Of a stretch of DNA of 64,000 nt, positions 46,066 to 56,571 are shown in pieces. The position numbers were made by a program, and so were the translations under genes. The stretch is taken from contig NC_089429.1 of NCBI RefSeq assembly GCF_026210795.1, forward strand, positions 1,550,001 to 1,614,000, written 5' to 3'. The notes under the pieces were generated by a model that was not told where the DNA came from, did no database searches, and saw only the letters and a program-made list of their open reading frames with translations. This DNA comes from Rhizophagus irregularis (taxonomy: Eukaryota; Glomeromycota; Glomeromycetes; Glomerales; Glomeraceae). The stretch's first letter is position 1; every line of letters starts with the position of its first letter.

Positions 46066-47763
46066 TTAAATATATTTTTCTTTTATAAAATTAATAGGTT
46101 GAATATATAAATCATCATAATTTTTAGCTTTAATATTATATGATTTAAATTCTTCTACTTCATCCATTGAAGTAAACAAATCTTCACTATTTCCAAATAA
46201 ATTTTCCAATATAGCTAAATATTCAACTCTTTTCATTTTCATAATATATTTTTTAATATATGGTAAAATATTTTCAATTTCACCTCTTGATTGATTTCTA
46301 ATAACTAATTTTTTAATAAAAGTATTTTGAGAATTTTTTAAAAATATTTCAAAATCATTTGTATTAAATCTAAGACATAAACATAAATATTCTAATCTAA
46401 AAGGAAGTAATTGACCTAAATTTTGTAAAATAATTGAACTAAGACCAACAGGATGATTATGATCATATATAGAAAGATAATTAAGTGATTGATTAAAATT
46501 TTTAATTAAATCAAGTACAGAATTTAAATTATTTTTATTAAAACCAAGTAATTCAAAAAATTTAATTTTTGTACAATAATTTTTTACCAAATCAAATAAT
46601 TGTTGTTTAATTTGATCACCTGTTAATGATCTAAAACCAATATTTTCTAAATAATCACCAGATTTTTGTAATAATAATTGTATTGAATCAATTTGTAATA
46701 TTTCATTATTTTCTTCCATAAATAAAGATTTCAATTTAAATGGTTTAGTAAGATTAATAATTTGTTGAATAAAATCAGAATTTAATGTTAAAGAATAACA
46801 ATAAAGAATATGAATAGAATCTAAAGCATTTAATTGTTGAAATACTTCATATAAAGTATTAATACCTTTAAAATTAATTTCATAAAATATGATTGTTTTT
46901 AATGTATTTAAACAATTAGAAAATTTTAAAGATGATAATAAATGATTTAATGGTAATAATGTACCATATCTATCATGTTCAAATAAAATATTTTCAAGAT
47001 TTTTTTGTGAAATAATTAATTTTGATAAATCATATTTAATTAATTCATAATTAATTACACCAGAATGTCGTAAATGAAGTGATGTAATTGAATTACAATT
47101 ATAATGTAAAAATTTTAAAAAAAAATTTACATTCATAATTTTTTCATTAAAATAAAATTTTAAATTTTTAATCTTATAAATGAAATTTGGATTTTGTAAA
47201 ATAAATCCTAAAGCAATATTAAAATAATTACAATCCATATCAGAAAGAATATTAATTTCAAAAGTATGTAAATGTATTCCATTATTAATAAATATTTTAA
47301 TTAATAATAAAAAAACAAATTTTGAAGCATTTAACCATCGATAAGAACTTGGAAATAAAGGGAAATTTGTATCTTGTGTAGAAAAGGTATTATAAGATTC
47401 AACAATTATTAAATTTTTAACCCAACCTTCAACAAAAAGCATAATATTTTGTGTATTTAAACATTTTATAAAAGTAGGATAATTAAATAATGTATCTGAT
47501 AGAATTAAATAATTATTAATTCCATATTCTTTTAATTGTGCTTTATCATTTTCATTTAAATAATGAAAATAAATTTCAATAAAACGATTATTTTTAGAAG
47601 GATTTGAAAATGGATCTTCCCATAATATTGGTATTGCGAAACGACACCATATTCTATTTACTAGGATACATGAATGTAACGTTGAAAAATCATTCCGAAA
47701 ATGATTAATAATTTTACCCATTAATTCAGGTAAATTTCCAGAAAATATTTTTGAACATGACAT
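46066..47763 (-). CDS. F-box protein with leucine-rich C-terminal region (F-box gene 4)
   Basis: I start at the ATG at 47763 (MSCSKIFSGNLPEL) because every paralogue starts M(A/S)CSK; the frame extends upstream to 47865 without family similarity. The product is 565 aa. F-box about 8-52 (LPELMGKIINHF, CILVNRIWCRFAIPILWEDPF). The C-terminal Leu/Ile/Asn-rich repeats end in VEYLAILENLFGNSEDLF and EFKSYNIKAKNY. It most likely acts as a substrate-binding SCF subunit; the substrate is unknown. No intron or lesion. CCCCCCTTTTCTATTCC lies just upstream, matching the leader of the palindrome copies. Confidence 0.85.
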   Translation of the reverse strand: MSCSKIFSGNLPELMGKIINHFRNDFSTLHSCILVNRIWCRFAIPILWEDPFSNPSKNNRFIEIYFHYLNENDKAQLKEYGINNYLILSDTLFNYPTFIKCLNTQNIMLFVEGWVKNLIIVESYNTFSTQDTNFPLFPSSYRWLNASKFVFLLLIKIFINNGIHLHTFEINILSDMDCNYFNIALGFILQNPNFIYKIKNLKFYFNEKIMNVNFFLKFLHYNCNSITSLHLRHSGVINYELIKYDLSKLIISQKNLENILFEHDRYGTLLPLNHLLSSLKFSNCLNTLKTIIFYEINFKGINTLYEVFQQLNALDSIHILYCYSLTLNSDFIQQIINLTKPFKLKSLFMEENNEILQIDSIQLLLQKSGDYLENIGFRSLTGDQIKQQLFDLVKNYCTKIKFFELLGFNKNNLNSVLDLIKNFNQSLNYLSIYDHNHPVGLSSIILQNLGQLLPFRLEYLCLCLRFNTNDFEIFLKNSQNTFIKKLVIRNQSRGEIENILPYIKKYIMKMKRVEYLAILENLFGNSEDLFTSMDEVEEFKSYNIKAKNYDDLYIQPINFIKEKYI

Positions 47764-47902
47764 TTTTTGCAAAGGAATAGAAAAGGGGGGGATTATTAAT
47801 AAAAATTCAAAAAAAAGGTAATTTTTAAGTTTTTCCGGAATTGTGATACCGATGATGTCGCACAATTTTGCAATTATGTTGATTGTTTAAAAAGTGTGTG
47901 CT

Positions 47903-47908
47903 CACGTG
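47903..47908. promoter_or_regulatory. CACGTG site upstream of F-box gene 4
   Basis: GCTCACGTGTTCTCAC lies 140 bases before the ATG. Confidence 0.3.
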
Positions 47909-48999
47909 TTCTCACAAATAAGGCGATCATTATCTTAAAACTCGTTTAAATAGCTTTGGTCAATGTATGATATAAATGGTTCGATTTATTACATACATGA
48001 TACAATTGATACATGTTATACAGTAATTCGAATAACAGTCAAAATAATGTGAAAAGTGGATCAGTTTCTAAAATTAAAAGAATAATAAGGATATTATTTA
48101 ATGATATATTTATAATATATTAATAGTTTTTATAAATAATATGCATATTAATAACAGGCTATTGAAATTTTGATATATATTTTATAACCAAATAAAAAAA
48201 AATCCAAATCAAAAGATATTATTTTTCTGACTCAAAACGTGAGCTGTTGTATTGTTTTAGTCTGAGAAGTTTCTGGAAATTTTTTTCCATTTTGATGATA
48301 TTTCCTGGACCTTTCTTCGTAATAATAATGACATTAAAATAAATTGAATGATAAATATTCACTCTAGTTTTGATTAAAGTACAAATCAAGTAACTTATAA
48401 TTCTTTATAACCATACTTCTGAATTCAATATATTAGTTACTCATATTAATAACTCATAACCTGCCAATAATTCTTTTTAAATTCTGTCGCAAGTGTGTCA
48501 AGGCTAAATAAACTACAAAATTTTAAAAAACTGATTAAATATTAAGGAAAAACTTTAAAAATCCATTTTCATGTAAAATTTAATAAGGTGTTGTATATAT
48601 TATTATTAAAAATTCGTATGAATATTCCATAACTTGACAATAAGAAATTTTTTTATTTAACCAGTTATCCTTTTTTTCGTAAACATTGAATTTTATTAGT
48701 GATACCAACGTCAAGTTCATATAGGTTACGCAATATAATAACAGTTTGTATAGCAGATTCGATGTTTGGTTCAAGTATTAACCAGTACCCGTGATTTATG
48801 TTACACAATAAAGCCAATTACAAATATTAGTTAACCTGTTAGCGTAATAAACGTATTTCTTTTATTAATATATATTATGATAAATATAATTTTGCCAGAT
48901 TTTAAACAATACTTATCTAGCTTTGGAATTAATATAGAAAGTATAGACATTCAAAGATAATTGCCGATAGATTACAATATGATCTAAAGAATTTTACTA
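47909..48999. other. Intergenic, nothing recognised
   Basis: AT-rich; no gene supported on either strand. Confidence 0.5.
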
Positions 49000-49015
49000 T
49001 TAATTAAATAAACAA

Positions 49016-49209
49016 CAAAAATTTTTAAGATGTTTTTTTTTAAAAAAATATAATTCATTAAGTATACTGTATAATTTCTTTTCATCCTCATATAAAATTT
49101 CTACATCACTATACTTTGGATTACATATTAATAATCTTACGTCATCTTCTCCTAATGAATATCCTCTCATCATTTTTCCTTTAGGAAAAAAAAAATATTT
49201 TGTAATCAT
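49016..49209 (-). pseudogene. BTB domain fragment
   Basis: The frame MITKYFFFPKGKMMRG, then YSLGEDDVRLLICNPKYSDV and EILYEDEKKLY, matches the start of BTB domains (leader, NPKYSDVEIL strand). After KKLY the sequence turns into Lys/Phe-rich nonsense encoded by A/T runs. Expected HxxIL(A/C)xRS helices are missing. Isolated remnant. Confidence 0.55.
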
Positions 49210-49742
49210 TTCAGTACTTCCATTTAAGGATATTCTTATGGTTGGTTACAATAATATTAGATTTGTCGATTTTAGTAAATCCGATAAAGTAACTGCGGTT
49301 AATAAATTAGTAAATAAACAATTAAAAAAATTACGTCGCTTTCTTCGATGTATGAGATCTAAAATAGAAAGATTAATTTTTTGTTTTCATGAATTAGGCT
49401 ATCAAAATGTTTACATCATATTTACATTATGAAACATTTAGCTAATCACAAGATTTTAGACTTATAACATTCTTAAGTAATCTTGAATCCTTGATAAATT
49501 ATTATAGTAAGAATTTCATGTTTTGTTCACGTGGTTCGATCGATTAAGAAAAAAGAAAAATAATAATAGAATTAATATAAATTTCGTACGTAAACATATT
49601 TTTTGAACGAATTTAGTCTCGATCTACTAAAAAGATTCTTTTAAATTCCCAAACTCTTGTTGTTAGCTAAAGAATAATGACGTAAAAATTTTTATTTTAT
49701 AATTCACAATTAAATATCTTTTAACGAGGTTGAACCAGGATA
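49210..49742. other. Intergenic; unrecognised plus-strand frame
   Basis: A 64-codon plus frame at 49238-49432 (MVGYNNIRFVDFSKSDK, basic KKLRRFLRCMRSK) is open but unrecognised; I do not call it a gene. Confidence 0.35.
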
Positions 49743-50525
49743 TCATAATAATGATGTCACTGGATAAAGCTTTGATAGTAAATTATTCCATGCTGATACT
49801 TCCGGATATTTTGTACTATTGACCGTAAAAGCACAAGTTCTTTTATTCATATCTAAGTGAACTGTAATTTTTGTGCCATCTCCGAATAATGGACAATAAT
49901 TTTTTATATAATTGCCAGAATTACAACAATAATAACCACCGTAACTTAATACCCATTCAGTAGATTGAGTTCCTGCAAAAGTTTCATAATTAAAATTTTC
50001 TGATGAACGTACTCCAACCCAAGCATATGTACAATTTTTCTCAACAATAACATCCCATTCAAAAATTCTTTTACTTCCTAGTATCATTTTCGCCCTAACA
50101 CTATGCCATAATAATAATTAAGGTTACTTAGAACATAGTATACAATTTTTCCATAATATTCAATGATAAGTTTTGATCCATGTCCAACTCATCCCAAACG
50201 TAATAATTAGAACAATTTGATATTTGCGCTCTTCGAATATAATTTGTCTTAAAATTACTTGACCTTACTTTTTGCCAATAAACAGCTAAAATTATGGGTC
50301 AATGATGTCGGTCAAACTTGTCCCTCGATTCTTCTGAATCAATAAATTTAACTAAAGGCTCAAATACTTTATGATGATCGGCAATAAATTTATTTTCATT
50401 TTGGGTTTTCTATTGGTTTTGTTTCTAAGGTTCTGTTTCATAAGGTCATTATACCAATATGCATCATTAGAAGCTTGCTTTGCTGCAAGGATAGCACAAT
50501 ATTGAAAAACTTTATTTTTTTATTA
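49743..50525 (-). pseudogene. SPRY/B30.2 domain gene remnant
   Basis: The downstream exon (50087-49743) encodes a SPRY core: RIFEWDVIVEKNCTYAWVGV, TEWVLSYGGYYCCNSGN, ITVHLDMNKRTCAFTV and LYPVTSLL, followed by TGA with the frame continuing a little further (YPGSTSLKDI). Upstream on the same strand, 50525-50405 reads FQYCAILAAKQASNDAYWYN, and 50400-50115 reads ADHHKVFEPLVKFIDSEESR, a TGA near 50321, then PIILAVYWQKVRSSNFKT and SNYYVWDELDMDQ. These pieces cannot be joined without a frameshift and two stops. SPRY domains bind proteins; partner unknown. Confidence 0.65.
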
Positions 50526-50919
50526 CTTGTAATATCAGCGCTTGAATATTTTATATTTCGTAACGTAAAATATTAATCAAATGAATGGTTTATAAATAAT
50601 TTTTTATTGTAAAATACTAAAGCGTCGTTACAGAATTACTTTTACAATAATATTTTATAATAATTTATAATATCTTTATTTAATAATTGAAAAGTCCCAT
50701 AAAAAATATAGAGGATTGAATTATTTAAATTACAAACTAAGAATCTTTTTTTTTACTACTCTAATCTTAGTGTTTAAATAATTTCAAAATAAGATAATAA
50801 ATATTAAAAAAAGAATTTGTTTTCAAATTAATTGAAAATTAATTTGAAATCCATCTAAAGAAATAATTACATTAGTAAATAAATATATTTTATTATTTTA
50901 ATTTTATTAAAAAAAATAT
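50526..50919. other. Intergenic, 3' flank of kinase gene 2
   Basis: AT-rich, no gene seen. Confidence 0.5.
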
Positions 50920-53378
50920 TTAAATTATAAACAAACCATCGGGAGTTTTATCTTTTTCTTCTGAATGAAGATTTGGATTATCTTGTACTTCATCTATTAT
51001 ATAAATAAGATAAATTAGAATAATAATGCTTGATCATTAGGCCGTTCCAACTTGATTATTTGTTTAACGTCCACCACCCCCCTCTATTTTTTTAAAAATT
51101 TGAGATCTAATAAACACATATTATTAAATACCCCCTCTATTTTTGAAAAAATTTAAAAGCTAATAAACATATAATGATAAATAATCCCTTCTGAAATTTT
51201 CAAATTTTCCTATGTTTATTTATTTAGTTTGTTTAACTTAAGCCCCCCTCCCCCCTTAATTTTTTCAAAAGGCCTGGACGTTAAACAAACAATTAAGTTG
51301 CAACAGCCTTATTATAAATAATAATTTATTTTACTTACCATTAACACTAATATCTGATCGTTGCTGCATTATTTCTCTATCATGGTCATTTTGTACGTCT
51401 ACTATTATAAAATAAATCAAAATTTAATAAAATATTCATTCTTATCTTCAACGAAAATTAGAATTAAATATTTTACCATTCTCCACTTTCAATTTTTTAA
51501 ATAATCTGGATGATTCTTTACTATCATTTTCTAAAGTAATTAAGATATAAATTAGTATTTATTCATTATAAAACTTGAATATAAAAATAAATTACCTTTA
51601 AAATTAATTTTACCCGATTTACTAAGATTACTAGCTATAATGAAAACCAATCAATATGATATTTTATTTATATAAAAATTCAATGTTATTTTAATAAATA
51701 CTTACTATTATCAGAAAGACTAAAATCATATGATCTACTGATATACAATGCTATTTTTAAATAAAAAGATTATCTCGATTTAGTTATTAATTAAAGGATT
51801 TATACAATAACATTATTAACTTTATACTGATTACCTTTTTGTTCTTCTATTATTATTTAATTAAAAAAAAAAGTTATCATTAATTATAATATTAAAGAAA
51901 AAAAATTAAATAGTTAATAAACATTAAAAAAGCATACCTTCTGTTGCATTTTTTGGTTCAGGTAGATTTTCAAATTTATGAATTTTACTTGTAAATAGTT
52001 TACTACTTAAAATATTGCTTGTTTTTTTATCTATTTTTGTTATTAATTGAGGTAATTCATTTGGATTATTTTGATAATATGATTTAATTTCTTTAATTTT
52101 TTTATAAAGTGTATTAGTATCAGGTCTTTTTAGTGGATTAGCATCCCAACATTGCTCCATTAAACTTTTATATTCCAAAGGAATTTCTGATACAATTTTT
52201 GGTCTTATACCATCAATGATATCAATTGCAAGAATATAATCATGTTCATAATTCATAAATGGAGGTTGTCCAAATGAAATTTCCCACATGAGCATTGCAA
52301 TACTATAAATATCAGATCTAAAAGTATAACCTTTTCCGTTAATAACTTCAGGAGCTATATAGGGAAGATTTCCATAAATACTTGTTGATGGTTTGTCTGC
52401 AGGACCACAAAATCCAAGATCACTAATCTGCCAATTATCATTAAACTGTGAATATAATATATTTCCAGAATGCAAATCTCTATGAATTGAATTCTCTTTA
52501 TGAATCCAATAAAGTGCATCAATTATTAAAAAAGTAATTTTAATCCTTTCATTCCATGTAAGTTGATTATGATTTTGTTGTAAATATTCTCTTAAATTCA
52601 TATTAAACTTCATAATTACAAGTAAATAATTCCATTTGATGGATTTTGTGTTAAACCAAAACATTGAACAATCTCTGAATTTTTGTTGCTTAAAGTTAAA
52701 TGCGATTTAGCCTTTAAAATAATAAATTTTATTATTAATAATTAAATTTTAAATTTTAAGTTCTTTAAATATTTTTAACTTACAAACCTCTTCAAACCAA
52801 CTTTGGCTTGCATTTTCAACATTTTTTAATTCTTTAAGTATTACAGCATGAGTTCCTAATCTTATTAATTGTTGCTTCTTAGAATCCCATTCATCATATT
52901 TTCCATCAATCCAATATGCTGTATAAATATCTGAGAATCCACCTTTTGTCAGATATTTAATATTTTCTAAATTATTATATGGGATCCATTCAATAATACC
53001 ATCTGGCGTAAATGTTTCCATTTGACAACTTTTTATTAAATTATCAATAACATTATTTCCAGAAGTCCAATTTGAAAAATTATATTTTAAATAATTTCGA
53101 ACACAATATTCACAATATAATGTAGCTAAACATTTTTGGTTACAATTTTCACAAACTCTTCTTATTCCTTCATTATAAAAAATTTTATTTCGGTCATAAT
53201 TTTTATTCATTATTCTTATTGCTTCAGTTTTTTCTTCTTCTGTAAGAGAATTATCAGCAAGAACGAATTGTTTACGAAATTCGTATTGTTCATGAAAGTC
53301 AACGTAAATATTATAATCAATTGATGTAAATGATCTAATAAGTACTGCTCGTATTAATTTTTTCCGAATATTAGACAT
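50920..53378 (-). CDS. Tyrosine-kinase-like protein kinase with six-exon C-terminal tail (one frameshift)
   Basis: Exons leftward: 53378-52788, 52711-51938, 51846-51835 (12 nt), 51750-51706, 51634-51596, 51530-51477, 51401-51339 and 50993-50920. N-terminus: CENCNQKCLATLYCEYC, typical of these kinases. Kinase domain: Gly loop KGGFSDIYTA, lysine in VILKEL, HRDLHSGN catalytic loop, DLG, and APE in PYIAPEV. Near 52635 one base is missing: CFGLTQNPSNG continues in a different frame as NYLLVIMKFNMN. With it the lengths total 551 codons exactly. All tail introns are phase 1, so each tail exon can be skipped in frame; the tail is hydrophilic and ends TPDGLFII. The single lesion could be an assembly error. 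Substrate unknown. Confidence 0.75.
51040..51308. mobile_element. PIF/Harbinger-like MITE in an intron of kinase gene 2
   Basis: The left end GGCCGTTCCAACTT... and the reverse complement of the right end (GGCTGTTGCAACTTAATTG...) match over about 36 bp, including TTTGTTTAACGTCCA. TTA at 51037-51039 and 51309-51311 is a 3-bp duplication. GG-initial ends with a TTA duplication are characteristic of PIF/Harbinger elements. The 269-bp element has C-rich runs inside, no ORF, and sits between the last and second-last exons of the kinase. Confidence 0.75.
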
Positions 53379-53499
53379 TTTTGTAAAAAAACAAATTATT
53401 TTTTAATAATGCAAAAAAAAAAATAAAGTCTCAATAGACGGTTAAACAAATAAGTTGTGCAACCACCAAAATTTTAATATTGTCTACTAACCTGCCTGT

Positions 53500-53505
53500 C
53501 ATGTG
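53500..53505. promoter_or_regulatory. CATGTG site upstream of kinase gene 2
   Basis: CTGTCATGTGCTGC lies about 122 bases before the ATG at 53378; a GATCATCTGATCAT palindrome follows near 53527. Confidence 0.25.
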
Positions 53506-54030
53506 CTGCATTGTAAACAAAATGATGATCATCTGATCATACAAAAAAATATATCACTACCGACAACTTGGATCTTCTATTATTTCTTTTGATGTTAAAA
53601 ACTACAAAGGTACAAATGACGTTAAAGTTAAGCTATTGTAGACTAGAATTATTTTCTGAAAATTTAATTTTTTTAAAAAAAAAACAATTTTAACAAATCA
53701 TTATAGGACTCGAAAAATGGAAACACCTTTAAATTCATAGTAAAATAAATTTTTAATTGCTCATATTTGTAATGATGATTGGCAAATTGATGTTTAAATG
53801 AGCCAAATTTGAAGATTCGAATGAAAAAGTCAAAATCAAAAATTCAATTTTGATTATAAAGTTTTATTTGCATAATATTTCGAAATTATAATACAATAAC
53901 ATATTTTTCAGGCAAAATTTATTGCCTTTTTCGCGACATAATGAGCTTGTAAAAATTAAAATTCAACTTATTTTTTTTACTCAATGAAATTTTTTTAAAA
54001 AAAAATTCAGAGATTATTTTTTAATTAATG
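53506..54030. other. Intergenic, nothing recognised
   Basis: AT-rich; promoter side of kinase gene 2. No gene seen. Confidence 0.5.
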
Positions 54031-54102
54031 GATATTGTACGGTGGTATTTATATTGGTTAACGTCACTACGTTAACCAATATAAATACCACCGTACAATA
54101 TC
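54031..54102. repeat. Perfect palindrome: 34-bp arms, 4-base loop
   Basis: The arm 54031-54064 (starting GATATTGTACGGTGG, ending TTGGTTAACGT) is exactly reverse-complemented in 54069-54102 around the loop CACT. No base differs across 34 pairs. There is no coding content. It is followed by repeats that reuse GATATTGTACG, so the arms may be derived from that satellite. Confidence 0.95.
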
Positions 54103-54134
54103 TATGTTATCGTACGGCTAATGCAGATCATGTT

Positions 54135-54240
54135 CGAATAAACTATTAATATTCGATATTGTACGCAAATAAACTATCGATATTTAATATTGTACGCAAA
54201 TAAACTATTGATATCAATATTGACACTATATACAGATCAC
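54135..54240. repeat. 31-bp tandem repeat, three copies
   Basis: AATAAACTATTGATATT-type units with ATTGTACGC ends recur near 54137, 54168 and 54200. The GATATTGTACGC phrase is also found in the palindrome arm. Confidence 0.75.
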
Positions 54241-54394
54241 ACTATATAGTTAACAATATCAGGTGATCTTCATTTTAATAGTGATAGTCCTTGTAATTGG
54301 TTGTTATGCTAATCGTGCTATCCTGGAAAGGAAGGAAAATTTTACTAATTTGGTTAGCTCTTATGCGCTAAGTATAGGGTACGTTTTTATATTA

Positions 54395-54470
54395 TTGATA
54401 TTGATATTGATATTGATATTGTATTGAATTGATATTGAATTGATATTGAGTTGATATTGAGTTCAATATT
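54395..54470. repeat. TTGATA microsatellite
   Basis: TATTGATATTGATATTGATA followed by TTGAATTGATA and TTGAGTTGATA variants. Confidence 0.85.
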
Positions 54471-54539
54471 ACGAACAATGGTCGTTTATATAAAAAAAAA
54501 AAAATTAATCATGATCTGCAGCATGATCCGAATTGGTTG

Positions 54540-54655
54540 ATCAAAAATCAAGAGCTAACCATATATTGACATCAAGGAATTATAAATTGTCAATTTGGCT
54601 GGCCAAAAATCTGGGAGCTAACTACATATTAACATCAAGGAAATATTTATTATTC
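54540..54655. repeat. Imperfect about 65-bp duplication
   Basis: CAAAAATC...GAGCTAAC...ACATCAAGGAA occurs near 54543 and 54606. No frame. Confidence 0.65.
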
Positions 54656-54759
54656 GTACAGTATACATTGTTCAAGGAGGCTAATTTTTGGGATTAATTA
54701 TAATAGGAATTGAAGGAAATTAAATATATAACATTCTTAAATGAACCTGATCAAATATA

Positions 54760-55250
54760 AAAAAAAAATATGTCTGAATTTTATTAAAATATACATATAT
54801 CCAAATTATACAAAAAATATATATATCCAAACATATATATATATCTGAATTTTAATATATATACCCGAATTTATTAAATTTATTCATTAAAAAACATTAT
54901 ACGAGTTTATTTATTAAAAAAAGCATTATACAAATTTAGTAATTATTAAAAAAACATTATACAAATTTAATTATTAAAATATATATTACATGAATTGATT
55001 TATTAAGAAAAATTATATATCCGAATTTATTAAATTTATTTATTAAAAAAATATTTATTAGTAAAAAATTATAATTAAAAATATAATACAAACTTAATTA
55101 TTAAAAACATTATATGAATTTAATTATTAAAGAAAAATTATATGAATTTTCTTATTAAAATATATATTACATGAATTGATTTATAAAAAAAATTATATAT
55201 TACATGAATTGATTTATTAAAAACATAATATGTGGACATAGAATCATCCA
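54760..55250. repeat. Long degenerate AT satellite
   Basis: Roughly 30-60 bp units of the type TTATTAAAAAAACATTATAC and ATTACATGAATTGATTTATT recur through about 490 bp, with ATATATCC(A/G)AA near the left edge. It contains almost no G or C. Confidence 0.75.
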
Positions 55251-55550
55251 AATTTGATTTGAAATATCCTACAATATTAAGTTTTAATCATGTGAAATAA
55301 ATTTTATTTAATTATTTTATTTTGGTTAGAAAGTAGAAACGAAAAAATTTTTTTAAAAAAAATTGTTTTTTATAAATTCTTCTTTTAAGGCCAATTACAA
55401 GATTATTAATCAAAACGTAAAAAACAAATTAAAATATTTCAGATGAAAAAAAAAATAAAATAAATTATTTATTTATTTCAAATTATATCTTATCAATACT
55501 TTTGTTTCTGCAAATAAGTGTTAAAATTTATGGTATATATCATACTCTTA

Positions 55551-55571
55551 GAAAGGGCCGGTCACCGGCCC
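55551..55571. repeat. GC-rich hairpin in AT-rich DNA
   Basis: AGGGCCGGTCACCGGCCCT: two 8-bp arms around TCA, striking because neighbours are over 75% AT. ATAGGGCCGTGCG recurs near 55635. It may be the tip of a small decayed element. Confidence 0.6.
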
Positions 55572-56571
55572 TAGGGTATGACTCTAGTTGTACGATAATA
55601 AAAATATCAGACAAATAAAATCAGCATGATCCTATAGGGCCGTGCGATAATAATTTTTTATTGTATGAAAAAAAAATTATTATAGTTGGAGACAAATATT
55701 TAATAGTATAAGACAATAATAAGTGGGTATATCTGGATGACATTATTAATAGCCATATCTATTCGATGAGCGTCTCTACAAAATGATCTTTATTTCAAAC
55801 TCTAATTTTCTGATTATCACTTTCTATTCACTTTTTAATGCAAGAAAAATCATCCACCATTTGCGTAAAATTCTTGAAGAATATCTGATGGTTCATGAGT
55901 TTTTTGTAAATTTTCCAAAATACCAAGCAAAAATATAAAGCAATAAATATTATTATAAGAAAAGAATAATCACATTATTGAAGAATCAATATGATAAGGT
56001 TGTATAGTAGGTAAAAATTATTTAATCATTAATTATTTATTTAATTTAGAAATGAAAGTTGGACTCAATTCCATTCATCATATCTTATCTTAACTAAGAC
56101 AAAGGGGCCTTTGGTGATTAATTATTATCATACTATATTATTTTGTAACAAAGTTAAGTTAACCTATTAAACAGAAAGTGGGCCAAAAATAATCCATCAT
56201 TCCCTTTAAACGAAGAAATCATATTAGTAAGTGTAAGAGTGATACTAAATTTATATCTATCACCAACAATTTCAATTGAATTCATATAAGTAATTTTATG
56301 GGGGTTTAGGAATATCAGGGTTTTTTTCCCGAAGGGAAAAAACCATGGTATTCCACCCACATGAAATTACTAAGTTATACCCAGGAGCGTGTGACTTATG
56401 ATCACTGTATTATCACGTGTATGATTATAAACTTTTTTACTTTTTTTATACTTTTTATACTTTTACTATCACACGTACAAATTATTTTATTTTCTTCCCT
56501 TAAATATTTTTCTACGTTCTTTAAACAAAATAATTTTCTTTTACATACAACTGAAGACTGAAAGGATAAAG
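55572..56571. other. Intergenic, 5' flank of Crypton-like gene
   Basis: No gene seen. A near-perfect hairpin of GGTTTTTTTCCC and GGGAAAAAACC lies at about 56318-56344. CACGTG at 56414-56419 is 158 bases before the start codon of the next gene. Confidence 0.45.
56414..56419. promoter_or_regulatory. CACGTG site upstream of Crypton-like gene
   Basis: ATTATCACGTGTATG precedes the ATG at 56572 by about 155 bases. Confidence 0.3.

Noticed and set aside
47764-47865. Upstream extension of F-box gene 4 (MCDIIGITIPEK...)
   Set aside because: All paralogues start at M(A/S)CSK right after a CT-rich leader; the extension overlaps that leader.
56318-56344. GC hairpin followed by A-rich tract resembling a bacterial terminator
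   Set aside because: The window is eukaryotic by introns and gene families; a rho-independent terminator has no meaning here.
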